A DNA stretch of 64,000 nt from JAKLIX01 sp964605655 (lineage in GTDB: Bacteria > Bacteroidota > Bacteroidia > Bacteroidales > CAIXZF01). The notes under the pieces are model-generated. The model searched no databases. It saw nothing but the letters and a program-made list of their open reading frames with translations, and was not told where the DNA came from. This document shows positions 7,705 through 17,557 of this stretch, in pieces (the stretch's first letter is position 1; each line of letters begins with the position of its first letter). Made by a program: the position numbers and the translations under genes. Location: the NCBI GenBank assembly GCA_964605655.1, contig CAZSDK010000007.1, positions 1-64,000 on the forward strand. The letters run 5' to 3'.

Positions 7705-9042
7705 TTGACTACAGATACCTTAGAAAGAAAGGTGGCCCCAAGGCCGGTCAACCTGACCGGCCTTTCCTCCGAAGATCCGATTTTCGGACTCGACAGGCTG
7801 AATGCTGTCCGTTTCCGATTGTCTAACGGTATCCCTGTCCATTGGATCCAGTCAGGCATAGCCGACCTGTATAAGATTGAAGTGATCTTCCATGCAGGAT
7901 ACATTTTTCAGAACAAGAACCTGCAGGCATCTTTTACCAATCAGTTGCTGAAAGAAGGCACCCTGAAGCACAGTTCCGGGCAGATTGCCGGTTTGCTCGA
8001 CCAATACGGTGCTTACCTGAGCAACGATACTGACAAGGACCGGGCCGGCATCACACTGTTTGTCAGGTCGGAACATTTCAATAAGGTGATGCCCCTGCTC
8101 GGAGAAATTCTCTGTGAACCCACCTTTCCTGAGGAGGAATTACAGCACCTGGCTATCAATAAGCAACAGCAGTATCTTGTCGATATTCAGAAAGTCAGTT
8201 ACCTGGCCACCAGAAAGTTCCATGAGAAGATCTTTGGTAACGACCATCCCTACGGAAGTGTGGTTGACTTTGATGATTATACAAATCTTACGCGGAATGA
8301 TATAGGTGCGTTTTTTCAGGACCATTATACAGCGGCTCGATGTCTCATCCTACTTGCCGGACCGGAGCACGCCGACCTCATCCCCATGCTCGAAAATGCG
8401 CTGGGCGGGATGAAACAGGGTTCCATTGTCCAAACACCTGAGGTTGAAAAATATAGACCCAGGCCTGAAGATCTATTTTGTTATATTGACAAGCCGGATG
8501 CCGTACAAAACGCCCTTCGCATCGGGATGCGGAGCATTCTTCCAGCACATCCGGACTATAACGGGTTGAAGGTGTTGAACACTTTGCTGGGAGGATATTT
8601 TGGTTCCAGGTTGATGAAAAACATCCGGGAGCGGAAAGGATACACCTATGGAATAGGTTCCGCCCTACTATCTTACGAAAAAGCAGGTGCCCTGGTGATC
8701 TATTCTGAGGTAGCCTCGGAAGTAGCTTCCCTGGCGATGCAGGAGATCCTCCATGAGGTGAGGGTCTTGTCAGAAAAAAAAGTGGATGAGTCTGAACTTG
8801 ACCTGGTCAGGAATTATCTGCTGGGATCCTTTTTAAGGAGCATGGATGGGACCTTTGAAGTTGCATCACGACTAAAAAACCTGCTCATCTTCGGACTCAA
8901 TGACCATTATTATTCCAAGTATATTAATGATATCCAGACAATAACATCCGGACAAATCCTTCAGCTTGCCGGGAAATATCTTTCTGCCGAGAATATGATT
9001 CAACTGATGGCCGGAAAAAAAAAGGATCCAGAAAATAATTAA
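7705..9042 (+). CDS. M16 peptidase family protein, non-catalytic subunit
   Basis: A 445-residue M16 homologue in which the zinc motif is lost: the aligned segment reads ASFTNQLLKEGT, so both His and the Glu are replaced. The C-terminal M16 substrate-binding signature is retained (GSRLMKNIRERKGYTYG, Arg and Tyr). This is the pattern of the regulatory subunit of two-gene M16B peptidases, so it probably pairs with the product of 4679-5926. The start is taken as TTG at 7705, eight bases after the previous stop and just downstream of an AAGGAAG purine run; no ATG or GTG gives the N-terminal domain. It follows the T9SS-domain gene closely and is likely in the same operon. Confidence 0.85.
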   Translation: MTTDTLERKVAPRPVNLTGLSSEDPIFGLDRLNAVRFRLSNGIPVHWIQSGIADLYKIEVIFHAGYIFQNKNLQASFTNQLLKEGTLKHSSGQIAGLLDQYGAYLSNDTDKDRAGITLFVRSEHFNKVMPLLGEILCEPTFPEEELQHLAINKQQQYLVDIQKVSYLATRKFHEKIFGNDHPYGSVVDFDDYTNLTRNDIGAFFQDHYTAARCLILLAGPEHADLIPMLENALGGMKQGSIVQTPEVEKYRPRPEDLFCYIDKPDAVQNALRIGMRSILPAHPDYNGLKVLNTLLGGYFGSRLMKNIRERKGYTYGIGSALLSYEKAGALVIYSEVASEVASLAMQEILHEVRVLSEKKVDESELDLVRNYLLGSFLRSMDGTFEVASRLKNLLIFGLNDHYYSKYINDIQTITSGQILQLAGKYLSAENMIQLMAGKKKDPENN

Positions 9043-9071
9043 TACATTTATACATTGATAGCAATACCACA

Positions 9072-12000
9072 ATGATTATGATTAAAAAGCTATTTATTTC
9101 CATCGCGCTTCTTCTGGGACTCCTGGGATCCGCTTCCGCCTCCCATTACATGGGTGGTGAGATATACTGGAAGTGCCAGCCCAACGGACAATATAAATTT
9201 TACATGCGTGTTTACCAGGAATGTGCCGGTATCTTGTACAGCACTGGTTCAGAGCAGTTAAGCACCAACGTGCCTGGGTTAACTACCATCACGTTGTATT
9301 ATGTGGATTCCACCGATATCTCGCCCAATTGCTACCCGGGTACAGGTCCGTTGTTCCCCCACCTGAATTGTGAAACCACGACCGTATCCAATACGGGAGG
9401 TGTCAGGGAATGGATATACGAATCCAATCCGGTCAGCCTTCCGGCGGGACCTCCCCCTGCCACGGGATGGGTATTCTCTTATACCGGGTGTTGCAGGAAC
9501 CCGTGCACCAATATTTCAAACACTTCATCGATGGACTGGTTCCTGAGAGCTATCATGTATCCCTATCCCTCAGCCACATACAATACGTGCTGGGATAATT
9601 CACCCAGTTTTTTGGAGAGACCCTCCACCGTCATTTGCACGGGTTACCCTTTCTCCTATAACCCCAACGCCTACGACATAGAGCTGGATTCTCTCGCCTA
9701 TGAATGGGCACAACCCTGGACAGGTAACAACACTCCGATTCCTGCAGGTAGTTATAACGGCACCTATTCATGGAACTCACCGCTGCCCGGTCCCGGGTTA
9801 AATCCGAACAATGTTGCCGCCACGGTGAACCCCAACACAGGAGAGGTTTCATTTACCTCATTTACCTCAGGGGCTTTCGTGACTGTCAATAAAGTATCCG
9901 CATTCCGTTGCGGAGTGAAGGTCGCTGAGATCTTTCGCGAAATGCAGGTCGTGTTGCTCCCCTGCCCCGGTAACGATCCTCCGACGGTCATCATCCAGTA
10001 TCCCAATGGAGACACCCTTTCCAATTATGTCGACACCGTTTTTGCAGGAGCTATGGTATCCTACAATATGTGGGCCTTTGACGGTCAAATGCTCAATGAC
10101 ACTTTCACTCCCCAGACTATCAAGGTTACAGCCACCGGCACGCAGCTGGGACTTAACGGTATCAGTACCACCACCGGTTGTCTTAACCCACCCTGTGCCA
10201 TCATTTTCTGGGGTGACACTATCAACCCAATGCCACTTCCTGCCTTGGGAATATGGGCCCTGAACACCCAGTTCCGGTGGCAGACATCCTGCTCCCACCT
10301 CGCCACCGATATAGGGTGTGGCGGGGTTTCCAACGTTTATAACTTTATTGTGGCGACTTCTGATGATTATTGTCCGGCGCCTGCGATCCGATGGACCACC
10401 ATTACCATTGTGGTTAAAAATGCGATCATGCCGCCTCCCAGTCCGCGATGTATCACGACAGAGCCGAATGGTCATCTCAAACTCTCATGGGTCATACCGG
10501 ACACCATCGTTATTCCCAATACCTGGAATGCCTATCTGATATACCGGTCGACAAACATCAACGGACCTTATACCCTTATCGACAGCCTTAAGACAGCTAA
10601 CAACTACTATGTCACTTCCACCAACTGGACCGACCTGACTGCCCATGGAAATGATACCGTTTACTATTACTATATGCAGACGCGGTCAGGATGCTACGGG
10701 AACTACTTTTCTGCCTACTCTGACACCCTGAGTAATATGCTTTTGAACTCGACAAACACTCTTGATGGTCATGTACTTAACCAATGGAACCCGATTTCAA
10801 ATCCGCTGCCTCCCACCAGCACGGGAAAATACTCAGTACTCTTCCGGTATAACAGTGTATGGTCGGAACTGGACACTTCCTACGACTGTTCAGCCTATTC
10901 ACTGGTGAATGGCTGCGGGTATATCAAATTCAGGATCAGCCTGGCCGATGCCAGTGGATGTTCTTCCATGTCGAACATTGACAGTGCGCTCTTCCAGACC
11001 GCCACACCTCCTTTTCCCCATTGCCTGGCAGTGGAGCCCAACGGAAGCGTCACAGTGACCTTTGAACCCCCTGCCGACACCAACCTTACCTTTTTCAGTG
11101 CCTACCTATTCTATTCCTCAGACACACCGACTTCCGGTTATAATTTGGTCGACAGCATCACCAACCCGGCCCAGTTCGTCAAGAACATCAGCGCCATTAA
11201 TGCCAACGATGCTCCTGAATATCTTTATATTATCAACAGGATCTATTGCGACGGCTATTTCTATTCCAATACTTCCGACACCCTCAAAACACTTTTCCTG
11301 TCGATCACCAGCCTTAATCCTCTGAACAGCCAGCTCTTCTGGAATGTGATGCATGTGCCTCCCATTCCCAGTGCCTCTAATCAATACGACATCTACCGGG
11401 GCTTTCCGGTAGGGGACTGGAATCATCTGACCCAGACCCCCTTACTTACCGCCACCGACAACCTGGTCTTGTGCGACGATACCATCCCTTACCGCATTGA
11501 AATGGCAGATGCCATTGGTTGTGTTTCTGTATCCAATGTTGCCAAGACGAGGTATTACGACAACATTCCGCCTCCCATTCCGCTGCTGGACACCGTTTCC
11601 ATTGACTCCATCACCGGATTCACTCATATCAGCTGGCTGCCCAACAGTCCGGAGACGAGTGGGTACCTCATTTTCTGGGATAACGGAGGTACGCTTACCT
11701 TGTTAGACACGGTCTGGGGTACCAATACCACTCATTATGTCGATAATACCAGTCCTGGTAACGGTTGTGACGCTCCCAAATCCTATGTTATCGCGGCTAT
11801 TGATTCCTGCTGGCTGACCAGTGGCATGGGGATCGACAAACCTCACAACACCATCCATCTCGAGATTGCTCACATCGATCCCTGCGGAGCCAAGATCACA
11901 TTAAGCTGGAATCCATATCAGAATATGGTTGACACCTTGGGAGGGTACAGAGTGTACGTCAGTGACAACGGCGCTCCCTGGACCTTACTGGGGAATGTAC

Positions 12001-13010
12001 TCCCTGCAGGGCCCGGGTTCCCGGTACCAACGACCTTTACTCATGAAGGATTTGTTCAGGACCGTTATTACTGCTATTCCGTGCAGGCATACAACAACAG
12101 CAATACAAGAACATCCAGTTCATGCAAGGCCTGTATCTTTGCCACCAAACCCAAACAGCCTCAGTTTATTTTCCTCAGGAATGCCACGGTTAAACCTGAT
12201 AATACCATCGATCTGAAACTGCACACCGACACATCGGCCTATGTGACGGAATACCGCATCCTCAGGGCATACGACAAGCCAGGTCCTTACCAGCTTGCAG
12301 GTAAACTGCCATCAAGCTGGGAACCCGATTTGATCTACAACGATGAATCGGTTGATCCTGCTAATTTCAGCTACTACTATGCCGTTACAGTCATTGACAG
12401 TTGTGGCCTGGAGGTTCTTCATTCAGATACGGCACGAACGATACTGCTCACCGTTGAACCGAAGGCTAACTTTACCAACCGTCTCGACTGGAACGATTAC
12501 GAGGGCTGGACATGGTCGTTTGTCAAGGGATACCAGTTATACCGAAGCATTGACGGCATGACGGATCCTATCCCCATCGCCACGGTGCCTTACGGAAAGC
12601 AGTTTTATGTCGATGATGTTTCAGGATATTTCGACACCCAGGGCAAGTTCCAGTATTATCTGGAAGCTTTGGAAGGGCCCGGATCACTGGCTTTCAATGA
12701 CACTTCCTATTCTAATGCTGCGGCAGATGTCCAACCATCTCATACCTATATACCCAATGCCTTCTCTCCAAAGGGATATAACAACATCTTCAAACCTATC
12801 AGCATCTATGCCGATACCAAGAATTATTACTTCGTCATCTATAACCGGATGGGTGAGATGCTTTTCGAGACCAGGGACCCGTCGGAAGGATGGGATGGTA
12901 CTTACGAAGGAGACTATGTACCCCTGGGTGTTTATATATATTACGTCAAGTTCACCACCTCAGGAGGTGAGAAATTTGAAAAACGTGCTACCGTGACGGT
13001 AATTAAATAG
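9072..13010 (+). CDS. Large T9SS type B-secreted adhesin-like protein
   Basis: A 1312-residue exported protein. The signal peptide (MIMIKKLF, Leu-rich core, ASA before Ser) leads into an N-terminal domain starting SHYMGGEIYWKC that I recognise from large Bacteroidota gliding-associated proteins. Next come Cys-rich and PKD-like segments and, from about residue 460, several fibronectin-III-like modules of roughly 100 residues (recurring L-x-W-N/-P-x5-Y-x-I/V-Y-R-S patterns). The C-terminus is a type B sorting domain (YIPNAFSPKG, IYNRMGEMLFET, EGWDG, PLGVYIYYV, ending in VIK). A surface or released structural/adhesive role is inferred; no catalytic motif is seen. It is 29 bases after the M16 subunit gene and is followed by a terminator. 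Confidence 0.85.
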   Translation: MIMIKKLFISIALLLGLLGSASASHYMGGEIYWKCQPNGQYKFYMRVYQECAGILYSTGSEQLSTNVPGLTTITLYYVDSTDISPNCYPGTGPLFPHLNCETTTVSNTGGVREWIYESNPVSLPAGPPPATGWVFSYTGCCRNPCTNISNTSSMDWFLRAIMYPYPSATYNTCWDNSPSFLERPSTVICTGYPFSYNPNAYDIELDSLAYEWAQPWTGNNTPIPAGSYNGTYSWNSPLPGPGLNPNNVAATVNPNTGEVSFTSFTSGAFVTVNKVSAFRCGVKVAEIFREMQVVLLPCPGNDPPTVIIQYPNGDTLSNYVDTVFAGAMVSYNMWAFDGQMLNDTFTPQTIKVTATGTQLGLNGISTTTGCLNPPCAIIFWGDTINPMPLPALGIWALNTQFRWQTSCSHLATDIGCGGVSNVYNFIVATSDDYCPAPAIRWTTITIVVKNAIMPPPSPRCITTEPNGHLKLSWVIPDTIVIPNTWNAYLIYRSTNINGPYTLIDSLKTANNYYVTSTNWTDLTAHGNDTVYYYYMQTRSGCYGNYFSAYSDTLSNMLLNSTNTLDGHVLNQWNPISNPLPPTSTGKYSVLFRYNSVWSELDTSYDCSAYSLVNGCGYIKFRISLADASGCSSMSNIDSALFQTATPPFPHCLAVEPNGSVTVTFEPPADTNLTFFSAYLFYSSDTPTSGYNLVDSITNPAQFVKNISAINANDAPEYLYIINRIYCDGYFYSNTSDTLKTLFLSITSLNPLNSQLFWNVMHVPPIPSASNQYDIYRGFPVGDWNHLTQTPLLTATDNLVLCDDTIPYRIEMADAIGCVSVSNVAKTRYYDNIPPPIPLLDTVSIDSITGFTHISWLPNSPETSGYLIFWDNGGTLTLLDTVWGTNTTHYVDNTSPGNGCDAPKSYVIAAIDSCWLTSGMGIDKPHNTIHLEIAHIDPCGAKITLSWNPYQNMVDTLGGYRVYVSDNGAPWTLLGNVLPAGPGFPVPTTFTHEGFVQDRYYCYSVQAYNNSNTRTSSSCKACIFATKPKQPQFIFLRNATVKPDNTIDLKLHTDTSAYVTEYRILRAYDKPGPYQLAGKLPSSWEPDLIYNDESVDPANFSYYYAVTVIDSCGLEVLHSDTARTILLTVEPKANFTNRLDWNDYEGWTWSFVKGYQLYRSIDGMTDPIPIATVPYGKQFYVDDVSGYFDTQGKFQYYLEALEGPGSLAFNDTSYSNAAADVQPSHTYIPNAFSPKGYNNIFKPISIYADTKNYYFVIYNRMGEMLFETRDPSEGWDGTYEGDYVPLGVYIYYVKFTTSGGEKFEKRATVTVIK

Positions 13011-13029
13011 CCGAAGTTGCATTTTGAAG

Positions 13030-13067
13030 AACCCCGGATGGATCACTTTTCCCCTTCCGGGGTTTTT
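13030..13067 (+). terminator. Rho-independent terminator after the T9SS protein gene
   Basis: Nine-base inverted repeat (AACCCCGGA at 13030-13038 with TCCGGGGTT at 13056-13064) followed by a T-rich run. It closes the 4679-13010 gene run. Confidence 0.85.
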
Positions 13068-13138
13068 CGTTTTTAATCAGAGTGTTGGTACTTGGCGTAC
13101 AATAATTTTCTGTTATTTTGCAAAACTTTTTTTTGACC

Positions 13139-14620
13139 ATGGCACAGAAGAAATTCCCCTCATATAACGAGAAATTTACCGGTGAAGGACTGACTTATGA
13201 TGACGTGCTTCTCATACCGGCCTATTCTGAGGTTCTCCCCAGGGATGTGGAGATCTCTACTTATTTCTCAAGGAACATCAGACTGAACATCCCTATCGTT
13301 TCGGCAGCCATGGACACCGTAACCGAATCGACCATGGCTATTGCCATGGCCCAGGAAGGTGGTATCGGGGTGCTCCATAAAAACATGTCGATTGAGGATC
13401 AGGGCAATGAAGTGAGAAAGGTGAAGCGAGCTGAGAACGGGATGATCCTTGACCCGATTACCCTTGTGGTGGATGCCAAAGTGGAGGATGCACTCAATAT
13501 CATGCGTGAGTACAAGATTGGTGGCATACCGGTAATCAACAACCGCAAACAACTTGTTGGCATCGTCACCAACAGGGACCTGCGTTTCGAGAGGAACCTG
13601 GAAAGACCTATCCGGGAAGTAATGACCAGTAATGTCATTTCAACAACCGAATTCACTGATTTTGAGAAAGCAGCTGAGATCCTCCAGGAGTACAAGATCG
13701 AGAAACTCCCGGTCGTGGATTCCAAAAACAAGCTGATAGGGCTCATCACTTACAAGGATATCATCAAGATCAAGGCCAGGCCTAATGCCTGTAAGGACAG
13801 TCGTGGAAGGCTCCGGGTCGCAGCTGCCGTCGGGACCTCTCCTGATACCTTGGAACGGGTGGCAGAGCTGGTCAGAAACGAGGTGGATGCCATCGTAGTG
13901 GATACGGCTCATGGGCACTCCAAGAATGTGATAGAGACTGCCAAAAGAATCAAGAAAGCCTTTCCACAGGTCGATATGGTCCTTGGAAATATTGCCACGG
14001 CCGACGCTGCCAGAGACCTTATCCAGACAGACGCTGACGGGCTTAAAGTAGGCATAGGGCCCGGGTCCATCTGTACCACCCGTATCATTGCAGGCATAGG
14101 ATTGCCGCAACTTACCGCCATTTTCGAAGTCGCCAGAGTCACCCAGGAAGTCCAGATACCTATCATTGCTGATGGTGGTATCCGGTACACCGGCGATATC
14201 GTAAAAGCCATGGCTGCCGGTGCGTCAAGCATCATGGCCGGCTCTCTCTTTGCCGGCGTCGATGAGAGCCCGGGAGAGACCATCATCTTTGAAGGAAGGA
14301 AATTTAAGACCTATCGCGGTATGGGATCCATTGAAGCCATGCAGAAAGGGTCTAAGGACCGGTATTTCCAGGATGATATCATGGAAGAAGGCAAACTGGT
14401 GCCTGAAGGTATCGTCGGCCGTGTACCTTACAAAGGAACCCTGTCGGAAGTGATCCACCAGCTTAAGGGCGGCCTCCGGTCGGGGATGGGCTATACTGGT
14501 GCCTCCAACATCCGCCAGCTCCAACAAGCCAAATTCATTAAAATCACCCAGGCAGGTGTGGTGGAAAGTCATCCCCACGACATCACCATCACCAGAGAAG
14601 CCCCGAACTATAGTCGATAA
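13139..14620 (+). CDS. guaB: Inosine-5'-monophosphate dehydrogenase
   Basis: The enzyme oxidises IMP to XMP with NAD, the committed step of GMP synthesis. The 493 residues form a TIM barrel interrupted by two CBS domains (about 95-215). The catalytic loop GIGPGSICTTRI holds Cys312, and DGGIRYTGDI and the flap RGMGS are present. I chose the ATG at 13139 (MAQKKFPS); the open frame extends back to a TTG at 13118 without ATG. A weak promoter-like arrangement (TTG at 13092, TTATTTTG at 13113-13120) lies upstream. Confidence 0.97.
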   Translation: MAQKKFPSYNEKFTGEGLTYDDVLLIPAYSEVLPRDVEISTYFSRNIRLNIPIVSAAMDTVTESTMAIAMAQEGGIGVLHKNMSIEDQGNEVRKVKRAENGMILDPITLVVDAKVEDALNIMREYKIGGIPVINNRKQLVGIVTNRDLRFERNLERPIREVMTSNVISTTEFTDFEKAAEILQEYKIEKLPVVDSKNKLIGLITYKDIIKIKARPNACKDSRGRLRVAAAVGTSPDTLERVAELVRNEVDAIVVDTAHGHSKNVIETAKRIKKAFPQVDMVLGNIATADAARDLIQTDADGLKVGIGPGSICTTRIIAGIGLPQLTAIFEVARVTQEVQIPIIADGGIRYTGDIVKAMAAGASSIMAGSLFAGVDESPGETIIFEGRKFKTYRGMGSIEAMQKGSKDRYFQDDIMEEGKLVPEGIVGRVPYKGTLSEVIHQLKGGLRSGMGYTGASNIRQLQQAKFIKITQAGVVESHPHDITITREAPNYSR

Positions 14621-14658
14621 TATTTGTTTATCAAACAATCCAACAAATTCTAAAGGAA

Positions 14659-16659
14659 ATGAATGGTCTCAGAACATCTTTAATTGCATTATTCGCATTT
14701 CTCTGCTTCACCGCAGCCGCCCAGACCCAGGATGATCCCGTCCTCATGCAGATCGCAGGATCCAAGGTCACTCGTTCGGAATTTCTGAATATCTACCAGA
14801 AAAACAACGTGAAGGGTGAGGTGATCGACAAAAAGTCACTCGATGAGTACGTGGAACTGTTCATTAACTTCAAGCTCAAGGTAAAGGAAGCTGAAGAACT
14901 CGGTATGGACACCATTACCTCGTTCGTAAATGAACTGGGTGGCTACCGGAAACAACTGGCTCAGAAATACCTTGTCGATGAGGAAGTTGACAGCCTTCTC
15001 ATCAAGGAAGCTTATGACCGGATGCAAAAGGATATCAGGGCCAGTCATATCCTCATCAAGTGCGATGCCGGAGCCTCACCCAAAGATACTCTGGCGGCTT
15101 ATAATAAAATTGTTGAATTACGTAACCGCATACTTAAAGGAGAAAAATTCGACAAAGTGGCCCGGAAAAGTTCCGATGACCTTTCAGCCCGAGACAGGGA
15201 AGCAGCTCAGAACAGGCCTTTTGTCAAAGGCAATGGCGGTGACCTGGGGTACTTTACTGTTTTTGATATGGTATATCCTTTTGAAACAGCTGCTTATAAC
15301 ACCAAGGCAGGAGAAGTATCCAAACCTATCAGAACCGAATACGGATATCATATCATTTATGTGACGGATGTCAGGAAAGCGATGGGCAAGGCCAGGGTAG
15401 CCCATATCTTTACCAACCTGCAGCAGAAAGTGAATGCAGAGGACTCTGCTCTTGCCAAGACCCGGATCTTTGAAGCCTACGAAAAGATCAAACAAGGTGC
15501 TGACTGGGACACCATAGCCAAGCAGTATTCCGAGGACAAGGGTACGGCTGCCAAAGGCGGAATCTTACCCTGGTTTGGAGTTAACCGCATGGTGCCGGAA
15601 TTTATTCTTGCCGTGGCAAAATTGAAAAAAACAGGTGACATCTCGGAACCTATCACCACTCCATTCGGTTGGCACATCATCAAGCTGCTCGACAGAAAAG
15701 AAATCGGGAGCCTGGAGGACGTGAAAGCAGACATCAAACAAAAAGTGTCGCGTGATACCCGGTCGCAGCAAAGCAAGGAAGCCGTCGTGGCCAAGATCAA
15801 AGATCAGTATGGATTCCAGGAATTTCCGGCAAGGAAGACGGAAATCATCCCCTTCCTTGATTCGACGTATTTTCAGGCCACCTGGAAAGCCGGTAAAACA
15901 GATCACCTGAAAGGGACCTTGTTCACCATCGGTGACCGTTCTGCCACCACCGCCGATTTTGCCCGTTTCCTTGAAAAAGAACAAAAAGCAAAGACAGCAG
16001 AAGATTTTAATGTTCTTGTAAACCAGATGTACAAGAAATTCGTGGAAGAAACCTGCATGGCTTACAAAGACAGCAAACTGGAATCTGAGTTTCCCGACTT
16101 TAAAAACCTGATGAAAGAATACAGGGACGGCATCCTTCTGTTCGACCTCACTGATAAAAAAGTCTGGTCGAAGGCAGTGAAAGATACTGTCGGCCTCCAG
16201 TCATTCTATGATAAAAACAAGAACAACTATCTTTGGGGTGACAGGGCAGATGCCGTGATCTTTAAAGGGAAAGACCCATCGCTGATGGAAAAAGCTTTTG
16301 GTCTTATCAGCAAACAGCTCAAAAAAGACAAGCTCGACACGGCTGCATTCAATAAAAAAATAAATAAAGATCCCAAAAACATCGTCAAACCGGAATTTGG
16401 AAAATTCTCCAAAGGGGATAACAAATGGGTGGATGCCGTTACCTGGGAAAAAGGAATTTATCCCGTTACGGCAGCCGACGGCTCCTATTATTTCATCGTC
16501 ATCCGCCAGAAACTGGCGCCCGAGCCCAAAACCCTGAATGAATCGAGAGGGCTCGTAACGGCCGACTATCAGAACTACCTTGAGAAGATCTGGATCAAGG
16601 AACTCAGGGATAAGTATCCTGTGTCGGTTAACAAAGATGTACTCTCTACCATAAAATAA
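14659..16659 (+). CDS. Periplasmic parvulin-type peptidyl-prolyl isomerase, two PpiC domains
   Basis: A 666-residue protein with a cleavable signal peptide (ending TAAAQ). It has a SurA-like N-terminal region and two rotamase domains at about 115-245 (SHILIKCD ... GGDLGYF ... YGYHIIYV) and 245-350 (AHIFTN ... GGILPWF ... FGWHIIKL), then a long C-terminal helical part. It probably folds outer membrane proteins or prepares envelope cargo. It is first in a run of three foldase-type genes, and its stop overlaps the next start by one base. A purine-rich AAAGGAAA run precedes the ATG. Confidence 0.88.
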   Translation: MNGLRTSLIALFAFLCFTAAAQTQDDPVLMQIAGSKVTRSEFLNIYQKNNVKGEVIDKKSLDEYVELFINFKLKVKEAEELGMDTITSFVNELGGYRKQLAQKYLVDEEVDSLLIKEAYDRMQKDIRASHILIKCDAGASPKDTLAAYNKIVELRNRILKGEKFDKVARKSSDDLSARDREAAQNRPFVKGNGGDLGYFTVFDMVYPFETAAYNTKAGEVSKPIRTEYGYHIIYVTDVRKAMGKARVAHIFTNLQQKVNAEDSALAKTRIFEAYEKIKQGADWDTIAKQYSEDKGTAAKGGILPWFGVNRMVPEFILAVAKLKKTGDISEPITTPFGWHIIKLLDRKEIGSLEDVKADIKQKVSRDTRSQQSKEAVVAKIKDQYGFQEFPARKTEIIPFLDSTYFQATWKAGKTDHLKGTLFTIGDRSATTADFARFLEKEQKAKTAEDFNVLVNQMYKKFVEETCMAYKDSKLESEFPDFKNLMKEYRDGILLFDLTDKKVWSKAVKDTVGLQSFYDKNKNNYLWGDRADAVIFKGKDPSLMEKAFGLISKQLKKDKLDTAAFNKKINKDPKNIVKPEFGKFSKGDNKWVDAVTWEKGIYPVTAADGSYYFIVIRQKLAPEPKTLNESRGLVTADYQNYLEKIWIKELRDKYPVSVNKDVLSTIK

Positions 16660-17507
16660 TGAGACTACCGGGCTTGTTTCTGTGCGTATTCCTCTTTCTG
16701 CTGGTCTCCTGTAACCGGCCTGGAAAGGATGCCAGCAACCCGGTTATTGCCAGGGTCTACAGTTCTTATCTTTACCAGAAAGACCTGGTTGGAATGCTGC
16801 CACCCGGAACCTACGGCAAAGACAGCGTCGACTTTGTCAAACAATATATACAGAACTGGGTAAAGCAACAGTTGGTCCTTCACCAGGCAGAAGATAACCT
16901 GAGCAAGAGTCAAAAAGACTTCACCAAGGAACTGGATGAATATAAGAACTCCCTGATTGTTTATGCTTATGAATCAGAGCTTATCAGTCAAAAACTGGAT
17001 ACGGTTGTGACTGAAAAACAGATGGAAGAATATTACCGGTCCAATCCGGATGATTTTGAACTTAAAGATAATATTCTTAGAGTGTTATATGTGAAGATGA
17101 ACAACGGCGATGCCCAGATCAGGAATATCAGGAACCTGATCAGATCGGGTAATCAGAACGACCGCCAGCGATTGGTTAAACTGTGCGCCACCTCTGCCGT
17201 AAATTCTTTTCTTGATGACTCTACATGGCTCTATTTCAACGACATGATCAAGGAGATTCCCATCACTACCTACAATCAGGAAGAATATCTTCAAAACCAC
17301 CGTTACGTTGAGTTTTCGGATGAAGTTTACACCTACCTGATTAATATCCTCGATTTCAAGATCAAGGAAGGGAGTTCCCCTTATGATCTTGAAAAAGACA
17401 ACATCCGCCGGATTATCCTGAATAAGAGAAAAGTGAAGTTATTGAATGACCTGGAACAGGAAATCTATAACAAGGCCTTGAATAATAAGGACTTTGAGGT
17501 TTATTAA
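16659..17507 (+). CDS. Lipoprotein related to SurA N-terminal chaperone domain
   Basis: The 282-residue protein has a lipoprotein signal peptide with LVSC as lipobox. The mature part is largely helical and charged and resembles SurA/PrsA N-terminal chaperone segments (long QLVLHQAEDNL-type helices and an EEYYRSNPDDF turn), but I find no PpiC motif. It is likely a periplasm-facing chaperone that works with its neighbours, overlapping the upstream gene by one base and followed by a SurA-like gene after 50 bases. The function is inferred from context. Confidence 0.7.
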   Translation: MRLPGLFLCVFLFLLVSCNRPGKDASNPVIARVYSSYLYQKDLVGMLPPGTYGKDSVDFVKQYIQNWVKQQLVLHQAEDNLSKSQKDFTKELDEYKNSLIVYAYESELISQKLDTVVTEKQMEEYYRSNPDDFELKDNILRVLYVKMNNGDAQIRNIRNLIRSGNQNDRQRLVKLCATSAVNSFLDDSTWLYFNDMIKEIPITTYNQEEYLQNHRYVEFSDEVYTYLINILDFKIKEGSSPYDLEKDNIRRIILNKRKVKLLNDLEQEIYNKALNNKDFEVY

Positions 17508-17557
17508 TCCCCGTGTGATGCAATTTTTAAAGGCTTTTCCAGTTATCTGTTGATCCG

